Below are positions 43,338 to 51,345 of a stretch of 64,000 nt of DNA, in pieces (position 1 is the stretch's first letter; the number at the start of each line of letters is the position of its first letter). A model generated the notes under the pieces. It did not search any database. It was not told the origin of the DNA and saw only the letters and a program-made list of their open reading frames with translations. Origin of the DNA: a bacterium (GTDB taxonomy: Bacteria; Eisenbacteria; RBG-16-71-46; CAIMUX01); assembly GCA_030431975.1 (NCBI GenBank), contig JAUIHP010000023.1, positions 1 to 64,000 on the forward strand, given 5' to 3'. The translations under genes and the position numbers were made by a program.

Positions 43338-44234
43338 ATGCGAAGCTCACTGCCGCAAAGACTCCACAGTCTTTCGCTCTTCACGTGTCTGCTGGCAACC
43401 TTTTCCCCCGCCGTCCATGCAGTCGGCGCGTCCCCAGGCAGTCCCGGAGCCGCGAGGGGCGGAGATGGTCCCAACCGAAACGGCGTCCTGATCCTTCACG
43501 CAGCAGACGCGCCGGAGAACAGCAACGGCACGGCCTGCGAAATCGTCGAGTTCTACGATCCGCTGGCGTCCTGCGAGGAAGCGGAAACCAACATCGACGA
43601 CGACGGCTTCTTCCGCGTTCACTACTTCGCAGTCTATGCGGCCTTTCCCCTGCGGGACTCCCCTCGGGTTGTCGGGATGACGTTCGGCATCGACTACGAT
43701 CCGGAGACCGTCTTTCTGACTTACAGCTGGGGAGAGTGGGGTCCTTGCACCGCCGACTTCGAACTCGCCGAGGATGGATGGCCCTCGCCAGGCTCGGGCA
43801 CCGCTCTGACTTGGGACACCGTCCAAACGGAGCACCTACTGTCCGTCTACGCGTTCGCCGGCTACGAATACTACGGACGCAGCACTTCGTTCGACCTCAT
43901 CCCCCATCCGACCCAGGGAGGAAACTTCGTCGACGACAGCATCCTTGGAGGGGGAATCATCGACCCCGTCGTGGACTACGGACGGCTCGGGTTCAACGAC
44001 GATCCGGGTTACCTACCGTGTCCAACACCGGACCCGGAAGGCGCGTGCTGCCTGGACGACGGGTCCTGCGTCCGGGCCTCTGAGTTCGACTGCACTCTCG
44101 TCGGAGGCTCTTTCGTCGGGGATGACGTTCCCTGTGACCCTGACCCGTGCGTGGCCGTGCCAACGCAAGAGTCTTCATGGGGGCTATTGAAGAAGCGATT
44201 CCGGCCCGCGGAGTCCACTCACGGTATCGAGTGA
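43338..44234 (+). CDS. secreted protein with one GACC Cys-module and WG-K-R tail
   Basis: 298 residues from the ATG at 43338 (GGGAG upstream; an in-frame GTG at 43314 is less likely). A signal peptide ends near PAVHA. Residues about 30-230 form a beta-rich domain with two early Cys. Then comes a single 40-residue module GACCLDDGSC...CTLVGG...DDVPCDPDPC of the type repeated in the 13451-13951 protein. The end is VPTQESSWGLLKKRFRPAES, matching that protein's tail. No function is known. The 250 bp upstream hold no other gene. Confidence 0.72.
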   Translation: MRSSLPQRLHSLSLFTCLLATFSPAVHAVGASPGSPGAARGGDGPNRNGVLILHAADAPENSNGTACEIVEFYDPLASCEEAETNIDDDGFFRVHYFAVYAAFPLRDSPRVVGMTFGIDYDPETVFLTYSWGEWGPCTADFELAEDGWPSPGSGTALTWDTVQTEHLLSVYAFAGYEYYGRSTSFDLIPHPTQGGNFVDDSILGGGIIDPVVDYGRLGFNDDPGYLPCPTPDPEGACCLDDGSCVRASEFDCTLVGGSFVGDDVPCDPDPCVAVPTQESSWGLLKKRFRPAESTHGIE

Positions 44235-44510
44235 CACTGAGTTTCCGGCGGACCGTTGAGGGCCACGGCACACTTTGTCCTCGGTGTGCCCGATCGCGGC
44301 CGTAGGTTGCGGGTTGTGCTTCGTCCACGGCTTGCCTGGTCCCGGTCGGGGTTGCGATTGGTCCCCCGGCCTGCTTGGTCCCCCGGGTCGGGGTTGCGCT
44401 TCGTCCACGGCTGCGTTTGGCACGCTCGCTGCTCGAGTTTCTACGAATCGGATCCGCCAGGGATCCTCAACTGAGCCGCCGGGCAGGTACAGAAGCAAAG
44501 GAACCCGTTG
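44235..44510. other. 276-bp intergenic region with imperfect internal repeats
   Basis: Two copies of TGTGCTTCGTCCACGGCT-like sequence (about 44316-44334 and 44396-44415) flank GGTCGGGGTTGCG repeats (about 44345 and 44390) and CCCCCGG runs. No convincing gene. It lies upstream of the serine protease gene and may hold its promoter. Confidence 0.5.
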
Positions 44511-45965
44511 ATGCGCAGCAGAGTACGCACCACCCATCCTGTGAAGTCTCGTCAAGGTCACCGTAAGCTGACAGGACTCGCTCCCCTTCTGAGCACCCTC
44601 GTCTTCCTATTTGAGGCGCAACCGGCGACCGCAATCGTCATCCGACATGACCGCGACGAAGCCGACTACCGACGTCTCGCGGAAACTGTGCCACCAATCG
44701 TCGTCCAGGTCGGAGGCGGAATGGGCACGTTGATCTCTGCAGATTGGATCCTGACCGCGGGACACGTTGCGGAGGGCATCCAGATGCGCGGCATCAAGAC
44801 TCTGACCACTGGCGATATCGAGCGCGAGGTCGAAGCGGTCTACGTCCATCCGCGATTCGGTTTCCCCGAGGACCACCGGGACATCGGTCTCATCAAGCTC
44901 GCCTCGTCTTCGGAGTTTCGTTTGGAAAGCTCCGCGGAGCTCTACGCGGGCACCGCAGAGGCAGGCCGCCAAGTGCTGTTGGTCGGTGACGGGTACACCG
45001 GAACCGGGAAGACGGGACCGCAGAAAGGGGAACGGATTCTTCGGGCGGCACACAACACCGTCGAGTCCGCCGCCGACGGCTGGGTCCGCTTCCACTTCGA
45101 CGCTCCGCCGGCCGGTGACGATCTCGAGGGAATCAGCGGTCCAGGTGACAGCGGTGGGCCGGCCTTTCTCGTCATCGACGGCACTTACCAGATCATTGGA
45201 GTCAGCGCCTACAATGCGGGCGGGCCGGCATGCACCTATGGGACGGACGAGTACTACTGTCGTGTCTCCGACGAATTGCCATGGATCCAAAGTGTCCTGT
45301 CCGGCGAGTCGGGCTCAAACCGTGGCGGCTCGGATTCGAACCCTGGCGAGTCGGCCTCGAACCGTGGCGGCTCGGATTCGAACCCTCACGAGTCGGCCTC
45401 GAACTCTGGCGGCTCGGATTCGAACCCTCACGAGTCGGCCTCGAACTCTAGCGGGCACGGCGACCTTGCCGTTCCGACGCTCCGACGCTACGGAACGAAC
45501 GAGTCCGGACAGCAGACGCTGGTTCGGGAGCCGGTCCGGACTGTACCCGTCACGAACCAGGAGCAGATCGAGCTCTGGCGCGTCGTGTTGAGCCTGACCG
45601 AGGCGCTGCACTCAGAAAGCCAATCCAAGTACCTGGCTCTTTTTGACCCGGCATACGTCCGGGCACGGAAGGCCTCGGGTGACCCGTTGGAAAACATGCA
45701 TGAGTTCATGCAAGGAGTCATCGAGGCCAAGGGCAAGGTCGAGACATACCATTCGGTTTCCGAGGAGGGTATCCAGATCCCCGAATCGGAGTTCCCGATG
45801 CGCCCCGTCGTCTTCCATTTGGAGGACGGGACCGCAGGCTACTACGGACTCGCGATCAACACGCAGGGCAAGATCGACCACTTCTCGTTGTTCGTTCAGA
45901 ACGGGATCTGCAAGGAAGGACGCCCCTGTCCAGTCAGCAAGCGCGTCGACGTCGTGACAAAGTAG
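44511..45965 (+). CDS. secreted trypsin-like serine protease with repeat linker and C-terminal domain
   Basis: 484 residues from the ATG at 44511 (AAGGAA upstream). A signal-like hydrophobic segment lies at 21-42. The catalytic triad is His85 (LTAGHV), Asp124 (DIGLIKL) and Ser214 (GPGDSGGP). A Ser/Asn/Gly/Glu linker of three and a half 14-residue repeats (about 266-314) leads to a roughly 150-residue alpha/beta C-terminal domain that resembles DUF3887/NTF2-like folds. Linker plus second domain suggests a protease targeted to a surface ligand. Confidence 0.88.
   Translation: MRSRVRTTHPVKSRQGHRKLTGLAPLLSTLVFLFEAQPATAIVIRHDRDEADYRRLAETVPPIVVQVGGGMGTLISADWILTAGHVAEGIQMRGIKTLTTGDIEREVEAVYVHPRFGFPEDHRDIGLIKLASSSEFRLESSAELYAGTAEAGRQVLLVGDGYTGTGKTGPQKGERILRAAHNTVESAADGWVRFHFDAPPAGDDLEGISGPGDSGGPAFLVIDGTYQIIGVSAYNAGGPACTYGTDEYYCRVSDELPWIQSVLSGESGSNRGGSDSNPGESASNRGGSDSNPHESASNSGGSDSNPHESASNSSGHGDLAVPTLRRYGTNESGQQTLVREPVRTVPVTNQEQIELWRVVLSLTEALHSESQSKYLALFDPAYVRARKASGDPLENMHEFMQGVIEAKGKVETYHSVSEEGIQIPESEFPMRPVVFHLEDGTAGYYGLAINTQGKIDHFSLFVQNGICKEGRPCPVSKRVDVVTK
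45306..45450 (+). repeat. 42-bp tandem repeat in the protease linker
   Basis: Units start at 45306, 45348, 45390 and (partial) 45432, each encoding a variant of ESASNRGGSDSNPH. The period is a multiple of three, so copy-number change keeps the frame. Confidence 0.9.
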
Positions 45966-46763
45966 GGCGGTCTTCCGGTTGAAGTCCGGTGTTCGCCCGG
46001 CGTTTCTCCGGCGCTCGTCCGGCGTTCCTCCGGCGCTCGTCCGGCCGCGCTCACTCGGTGCCTCCGATCCCCGGTCCATCGATTCTCTCCGGCTGGCACC
46101 ACTGCTTGTCACGGCGACGGGCACGGCCGGCGAAAAGGCGAGCGCACCCCAACGCCTCACTTGTACCCGCTGCGGGTGCAAACGGCGCATAAGTACGCGA
46201 TTCGTATGGTTATCGGACATTCGTTCCCGCTGCGGGTGCAAACAGACGCATAAGTACGCGATTCGTGTGGTTATCGGACATCCGTACCCGCTGCGGGTGC
46301 AAACAGGCGCATAAGTACGCGATTCGTGTGGTTATCGGACTTTCGTACCCGCTGCGGGTGCAAACAGGCGCATAAGTACGCGATTCGTGTGGTTATCGGA
46401 CATCCGTACCCGCTGCGGGTGCAAATGGCGCATAAGCACGCGATTCGTGTGGTTATCGGACATTCGTACCCGCTGCGGGTGCAAGACAGGCGCATAAGTG
46501 CGCGATTCGTGTGGTTATCGGACATCCATGCCCGCTGCGGGTGCAAACAGGCGCATAAGTACGCGATTCGTGTGGTTATCGGACTCTCGTACCCGCTGCG
46601 GGTGCAAACGGCGCATAAGCACGCGATTCGTGTGGTTGTCGGACTTTCGTACCCGCCCCTGCGACCCCGGGAACTTTCTTGTATCAGCTGCTGGACTCCT
46701 TCGTCCCTGTCGACGACCCAGGCTTGATCTGCCGGGAACGATCGAAAACCAGAAGGAGGAGTG
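45966..46763. other. 798-bp non-coding region carrying the hairpin repeat array
   Basis: From 45990 to 46050 a 22-bp unit of the form CTCCGGCGCTCGTCCGGCG is repeated about twice. From 46163 the two-hairpin array follows, and 46661-46763 is the leader of the small lipoprotein gene. The frames open through the array shift from unit to unit and are not credible genes. Confidence 0.7.
46163..46660. repeat. eight-unit 60-62 bp tandem array, two hairpins per unit
   Basis: Units begin at 46163, 46223, 46284, 46345, 46406, 46466, 46528 and 46589, with a truncated ninth at 46649. Each has hairpin 1, GTACCCG-CTG-CGGGTGC (7-bp stem with one G-U as RNA), and hairpin 2, ATAAGTACGC-GATTC-GTGTGGTTAT (10-bp stem with one mismatch and two wobbles). 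The units differ at few positions, so this is not a CRISPR. Several substitutions keep RNA pairing. It may be a structured RNA, a protein-binding array or a minisatellite. Confidence 0.85.
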
Positions 46764-47123
46764 ATGACTCGTCAGTTTCTATTCGCCCTTTGTGCCGCCA
46801 TCGTCGTCGTGCTTGCGGCGGGCTGCGGTGACGACTCGACGTCGTTGACCGCGTCCGACTCGGAGGTGTCGACCTCCAGCAGGACACCTTGGCACAGTTC
46901 CGGTTGCGTCCACTGGGTTCGCTGTTGGTGCGGCCCGCTCGACCTACCGATCTCCCAGGAAATGCGGGATAATCGTGCCAACTGGTGCTGGAAGATCAGC
47001 TGGATCGATCCGAACTGCGATCCGGTCTCGATCATCAACGAAATCAGAGAGGAAACGGGGATCGGAGAAGAATCGCCACCAATGCCACCCTCGGTCCCGC
47101 CGGGAAACGGCGGCGGGCACTAG
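46764..47123 (+). CDS. small Cys/Trp-rich lipoprotein
   Basis: 119 residues from the ATG at 46764, with AAGGAGG 4 bases upstream. Signal peptide and lipobox VLAAGC place the lipid Cys near residue 21. A Thr/Ser linker follows, then a compact region with GCVHWVRCWCG, NWCWKISWIDPNC and several Cys, suggesting a disulfide-stabilised domain, and a Pro/Gly tail. No family recognised. It directly follows the hairpin array and may share its transcript. Confidence 0.65.
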   Translation: MTRQFLFALCAAIVVVLAAGCGDDSTSLTASDSEVSTSSRTPWHSSGCVHWVRCWCGPLDLPISQEMRDNRANWCWKISWIDPNCDPVSIINEIREETGIGEESPPMPPSVPPGNGGGH

Positions 47124-47180
47124 CTAGAGCGAACTCTGGAGCGAACTCTTAGCGCGAACTCCTAGCACGAGCGATTCGAG

Positions 47181-47218
47181 AAGGGTCGTAGCGACATGGC
47201 AAGTCCGCTACGACCTTT
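47181..47218. terminator. bidirectional terminator between convergent genes
   Basis: AAGGGTCGTAGCG (47181-47193) pairs with CGCTACGACCTTT (47206-47218) with one mismatch, around a 12-base loop, and sits between the convergent lipoprotein and HAD genes. Upstream, AGCGAACTC occurs three times between 47127 and 47162. Confidence 0.65.
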
Positions 47219-47251
47219 CCAATGATGCAGAAGAGACTGATCTCTCAGAGA

Positions 47252-48253
47252 TCACTTGATCCGGAGGACGGGCACCTGTTGAACGTGCCTGTCGGTCTGC
47301 AGTCGTGCGAAGTAGACCCCGCTCGAGACCGGCTCGCCGTCAGTTCGACCGTCCCACACGACTTCGTGCCGGCCCGCGGACAGGACTCGGTCCAGAAGCA
47401 CAGCGAGGTTCCGCCCCTGTGCGTCATAGATGCCGACACGCGTGTGAACTGACTGCGCATCGCCGGGCGCAGCAACGTTGAACGAGATCCGGCTGTTTCC
47501 CGAAGACGGGTTGGGCTTTGGCGCGAATATCCGACTACTGGATGTCGAACTCACATGACCGAACCCAACATCCGCTGAGCCGCAGGTTTCGTCGACGATC
47601 GAGACAACCTGACCTAGATCGTCGGTCGGAATGGTGTAGTCGGTCAGCGGACTGGGAGGAGCATCGGAGAGGTGAATGCCGATCATTCCAACTGATCTCG
47701 CGCCAAGTGTAGGATCGACTTCCGCATTCGCAATCTCGCTCAGCGTCTCGCCTACGAAGGCTGCCGAAGTGATGGGTGGCCGCGGCGCCGCCAGTGCCTC
47801 ATGGGCGAAGATGTAGATGGCCGGATTCGGCTTCGAGGCGGGGGCCTCGGACGAGAGGATGACGACTTCGAACTCGTCCAGAAACTCCGGTTCCGCCATG
47901 ATGGCGCGGAGGTCGTCGATGTCCCAGCTTCCCGGTACGTTGGTGATGATGCCCAATCGAATCCCGGCGTCCTGAAGATCTGAAACCGTCTGCGCTGCGC
48001 CGACCCGAAGCTCGAATGTTCCGCTCCCGTTGTCCTCAATCAGCGTGTTTCCGAGATCAAAGAAGACGGCTTCGACGCAGGGTGTTCCGGCTTGGCTGGG
48101 CACGGGGGTCCACATAGCCATCGCGAGGACGGCCGCACACAGGGAAACGATAGATAGGGCTGCCGTGGAGAGGGCAAGGCAAAAGCCCCGCTGCACTTGA
48201 GCCCGCCCCTGACCGAATCGTCCAACCATCCACTGAGTTCCCATTCTTCTCAT
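47252..48253 (-). CDS. exported HAD-family phosphatase fused to a FlgD-type C-terminal domain
   Basis: 333 residues, with GAGGAG 6 bases before the ATG at 48253. A long N-terminal hydrophobic signal (about 25-50) is followed by a HAD-IA domain: FFDLGNTLIEDN as motif I, IITNVPGS as motif II, and SKPNPAIYIFAHEAL as motif III. The second motif I Asp is Gly, as in some YihX-like HADs. From about 240 the FlgD Ig-like domain has VGIYDAQGRNLAVLL, WDGRTDGEPVSSGVYFARL. HAD enzymes are normally cytoplasmic, so a surface-sorted one is unusual. Confidence 0.8.
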   Translation of the reverse strand: MRRMGTQWMVGRFGQGRAQVQRGFCLALSTAALSIVSLCAAVLAMAMWTPVPSQAGTPCVEAVFFDLGNTLIEDNGSGTFELRVGAAQTVSDLQDAGIRLGIITNVPGSWDIDDLRAIMAEPEFLDEFEVVILSSEAPASKPNPAIYIFAHEALAAPRPPITSAAFVGETLSEIANAEVDPTLGARSVGMIGIHLSDAPPSPLTDYTIPTDDLGQVVSIVDETCGSADVGFGHVSSTSSSRIFAPKPNPSSGNSRISFNVAAPGDAQSVHTRVGIYDAQGRNLAVLLDRVLSAGRHEVVWDGRTDGEPVSSGVYFARLQTDRHVQQVPVLRIK

Positions 48254-48266
48254 ATCGTTCTCCTCG

Positions 48267-48420
48267 GGCCTTGCTATATCTGGAACTTGCTATATCTGGG
48301 CCTTGCTATATCTGAGCCTTGCTATATCTGAGCCTTGCTATATCTGGGCCTTGCTATGCTCGGGCATTGCTATATCCGGGCCTTGCTTTGTTATACCTAG
48401 GTCCTTGTTATATCGGGCCT
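48267..48420. repeat. 16-bp A/T-containing tandem repeat upstream of the exported HAD gene
   Basis: CTTGCTATATCTGGGC is repeated with TTGC starts at 48271, 48287, 48303, 48319, 48335, 48351, 48367, 48383 and, after 22 bases, 48405. It contrasts with the GC-rich surroundings. On the minus strand each unit offers GATATAG, a -10-like hexamer, 20-150 bases upstream of the HAD start. Confidence 0.9.
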
Positions 48421-48475
48421 GTCATTGTGAGCTGTCCACGTGCCGCGTCGGCCGGACGAGCCGGCGCAATGACTG

Positions 48476-50608
48476 TCACTCCGCGAGTTCGGCCCACTCT
48501 TCCATCGCCGCATCGAGATCACCGGAGATCTGTTGATATTCCGACGTATAAAAGTTCGCCTTCTCGGCGTCCTGATAGACGTCTCCGCCGGCGAGAAGGG
48601 CTTCCAGTTTTTCCTTCTTCCCTTCCAACTCGGCAATGCGCTCTTCCAGTTTGGCGATCTTTCGCGCGTTTCCGGAGCGTTTTTTGGAAGACTTCGCTGC
48701 CCCAGCTGCGCCCGACGAGATGGAGCCATTGATCATTCCCGGCCCGGTACCAGGCTGCTCTCCGGAATCCGCCCCTTCGGGGCCGCCTCCAAAGTTCGTC
48801 CCAGCGCCACCGGCAGACCCGGACTTTCCAACCGACCCGGACTTCCCAACTGACCCGGGCTTTCCAGCTGACCCGGACTCTCCGGCGGCCCCGGACCGCC
48901 CTGCAGATCCGGAATTCGCCGCACCGTTTGTCGCAACGTTCCCGGTGGTCCCGCCTCGCTTCTTTCCGTCGACGGCCATTCCCTCGCGAAGTTCCCGCTC
49001 TTCCTTGTGCCTGAGGAAACCCTCAAAGTCTCCGGGATAGTCGTAGACTCCGCCTCCCCCGACCTCGACGACGCGGTCGGCCAAGGACGTCAAGAAGTGA
49101 CGATCATGCGAAACGAAAACGACCGTCCCTTCGAAGTCCTTGAGTGCACCGAGCAGCACGTCCTTCGCGTTCATGTCGAGATGGTTCGTTGGCTCGTCGA
49201 GCAGGAACAGATTGGACGGTGTCATCAGCATCAAGGCGAGCGCGAGTCGGTTGCGTTCTCCACCGGAGAGAACACTGATGGGCTTGTCGACAGCCGCTCC
49301 GGAAAAGAGAAACGCACCTAGCAGACCGCGAACCTGCGGGACGAAAGACGTCGGCGCCGATTCTTCCGCCACCTGAAGAATGGTTCGGTCGCGCGGCAAC
49401 TTATCGGCGGCGTCCTGCGCAAAGTACTCGGGAACGACCTTGCCGCCGGTGTCGACGGAACCCGCATCTGGGACGTCGTGTCCGGCCAGCAGTCGCATCA
49501 ACGTCGATTTCCCCGCGCCGTTGGGACCGACGAGCGCGACCTTTTGCCCACGTTCGATCTCCAGGCTGACGCGGTCAAAGACCCGAACGGGCCCATACGC
49601 TTTGTCTACGTCAACGACGGAAAGGACGCGGCGATCACTTCGGTCCGGCGGCGGAAACTTGAAGTGCACGCCCTTGACGGGCGCGAGCGGCTTCTCCAAC
49701 CGCTCCATCTTCTCCAACATCTTGACGCGGGACTGCGCCTGCGTGGCTTTGGTGTTCTTGGCTTTGAAGCGCTCGATGAACCGTTCGATGCGTTGGATCT
49801 CGTCCTGCTGCCGCTCCCATGCTTTCAGAGCTGCGTCGTAGCGGCGAACACGTTCCTTCTCGTAGAAACTGTAGTTCCCGCTGTAGTCGATGATCTCGTT
49901 CGACATGATCTCCGACGTTCGCGTAATCGTCTGATCGAGAAAGTGGCGGTCATGCGAGACGAGAACGAACGACCCCGGATACGAGCGTAGAAACTCTCCC
50001 AGCCACTCCCGGGCTTCCAGGTCGAGATGATTGGTCGGCTCGTCCAACAACAGAAGATCGGGTTGTTCGAGGAGGATTCGAGCCAACGCAACGCGCATCT
50101 GCCAACCACCCGAGAGTTCTTCCACCGGTCGCTCAAAATCTTCGAGCGCAAAGCCGAGCCCACGCAGGACCCGATCGACGCGCCGGTCGATCTCATAGCC
50201 CCCGCGGATGCGGAACGTCTCTTCCAGTCGATGATGCCGAGCGAGCAGAGTCTCCGCCTCTTCCGGAGTGGGCGGATTTTCCTCATCGGAGAGTTTGGCT
50301 TCCAGCGCCGACTGCTCCTCCTGCATCTGGAGGATCTCGTTGAAGGCGTCCTTGGCCTCGGACCGCACTGTCCCCTGCCCCAATCGAAAGGAGAACTGCG
50401 GGAGGTAACCGACCCGGTAGCCCTTCGGCTTCTCGTATCGCCCTGCGTCGGGCGACTCCTCCTCGGCCAGCATCTTCAGCCAGGTCGACTTGCCGGAACC
50501 GTTGGGACCGACGAGACCGATCCGGTCCCGGTCGGCGACGAACCAGGAAACCCGCCGAAAGAGCCGTTGGTTGGCGAAGTTTCTCTCGATGTCGATGGCT
50601 TTGAGCAC
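48476..50608 (-). CDS. ABC-F family ATPase with Gly-rich inserted linker
   Basis: 710 residues from a GTG at 50608. Two intact cassettes: GLVGPNGSGKS with LSGGWQMRVALARIL and LLLDEPTNHLD, then VALVGPNGAGKS with LSGGERNRLALALML and FLLDEPTNHLD. The Lys/Arg-rich P-site tether lies between them. ABC-F proteins act on ribosomes. After the second cassette, about 100 residues of collagen-like Gly-Ser/Ala-x repeats (GSVGKSGSVGKSGSAGG) precede the usual C-terminal coiled coil (IAKLEERIAELEGKKEKL). The insert comes from a short repeat at about 48790-48930. Confidence 0.93.
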   Translation of the reverse strand: MLKAIDIERNFANQRLFRRVSWFVADRDRIGLVGPNGSGKSTWLKMLAEEESPDAGRYEKPKGYRVGYLPQFSFRLGQGTVRSEAKDAFNEILQMQEEQSALEAKLSDEENPPTPEEAETLLARHHRLEETFRIRGGYEIDRRVDRVLRGLGFALEDFERPVEELSGGWQMRVALARILLEQPDLLLLDEPTNHLDLEAREWLGEFLRSYPGSFVLVSHDRHFLDQTITRTSEIMSNEIIDYSGNYSFYEKERVRRYDAALKAWERQQDEIQRIERFIERFKAKNTKATQAQSRVKMLEKMERLEKPLAPVKGVHFKFPPPDRSDRRVLSVVDVDKAYGPVRVFDRVSLEIERGQKVALVGPNGAGKSTLMRLLAGHDVPDAGSVDTGGKVVPEYFAQDAADKLPRDRTILQVAEESAPTSFVPQVRGLLGAFLFSGAAVDKPISVLSGGERNRLALALMLMTPSNLFLLDEPTNHLDMNAKDVLLGALKDFEGTVVFVSHDRHFLTSLADRVVEVGGGGVYDYPGDFEGFLRHKEERELREGMAVDGKKRGGTTGNVATNGAANSGSAGRSGAAGESGSAGKPGSVGKSGSVGKSGSAGGAGTNFGGGPEGADSGEQPGTGPGMINGSISSGAAGAAKSSKKRSGNARKIAKLEERIAELEGKKEKLEALLAGGDVYQDAEKANFYTSEYQQISGDLDAAMEEWAELAE

Positions 50609-50744
50609 GTCGCTTGCGTCCTGGAGTCTGGAAACCGGATACCAAAGGAAACGATAAGGGTAACGTCAACCGCGGGGCCGGCGAAACGAAGACTCGAACG
50701 AAGTCCCGGTGGGCGGAGGGCTAAGGCGGGGGCGGAGCCGGATA

Positions 50745-51182
50745 CTAGGCGGAGCGGCGATTCCGTTCCTGGCGCTTCTCCAGCCAGTCCACCGGAGGAT
50801 CCTGCAGCCAGCGCTCGACGAGGTCGAGGAGAGCCTGACGCCCGACGGGCTTGGCCAGGTAGTCATCGCAGCCGGCAGCGAGACACTTTTCGCGGTCTCC
50901 CACCATGGCCTTCGCGGTCAGGGCCACGATCGGGACGGTGTTCGTCCGCTCGTCCGCGCAAAGGATTCCAGCTGCCTCGTAGCCGTCCATGTTGGGCATC
51001 ATCATGTCGAGCAGAATGATGTCCGGCCGGTCGGCGAAGGCCGCTTCCAGACCCAGCAGCCCATCCTCGGCAATGGCTACGTCGTACCCACGGCTCGAGA
51101 GAATCGCTCTGAAGACGTACTGGTTCGTCGGATCGTCCTCGACAAGGAGAATCCGGAAGGAACTTTGCTGCGATTCCGTCAT
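50745..51182 (-). CDS. single-domain response regulator
   Basis: 145 residues from the ATG at 51182. Receiver domain: VEDDPTNQ acidic pair (15-16), phospho-acceptor Asp59 in ILLDMMMPNMDG, VALTAKAM and the conserved Lys in YLAKPVGR. After the domain only about 20 basic residues remain, so there is no DNA-binding output domain. It resembles DivK/CheY-like regulators controlling a partner protein or histidine kinase encoded elsewhere. Confidence 0.92.
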   Translation of the reverse strand: MTESQQSSFRILLVEDDPTNQYVFRAILSSRGYDVAIAEDGLLGLEAAFADRPDIILLDMMMPNMDGYEAAGILCADERTNTVPIVALTAKAMVGDREKCLAAGCDDYLAKPVGRQALLDLVERWLQDPPVDWLEKRQERNRRSA

Positions 51183-51345
51183 TCGGTCGCTGGACTCCCT
51201 GCGCCAAAAGCGCGATGCGTCTATACCCTCCTTCGGACGGGGTCCGGGCGAACTGTAGCTCTTCGTAATTCCTTGAAACAAAGAAGTTAGATGTTCCCAC
51301 GAACTTTCGTAGCCCGCCTGGGCCCGGCCAAACGGGGCTCTGGGT

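Noticed and set aside
46163-46660. Possible CRISPR array
   Set aside because: The period is regular, but the would-be spacers are nearly identical between units and no cas gene is near. It is a tandem repeat.
46326-46727. Open frame through the hairpin array (plus strand), and a mirror frame on the minus strand
   Set aside because: Units of 60-62 bp shift frame, so the peptide repeats in a scrambled register; there is no ribosome site and no signal or domain.
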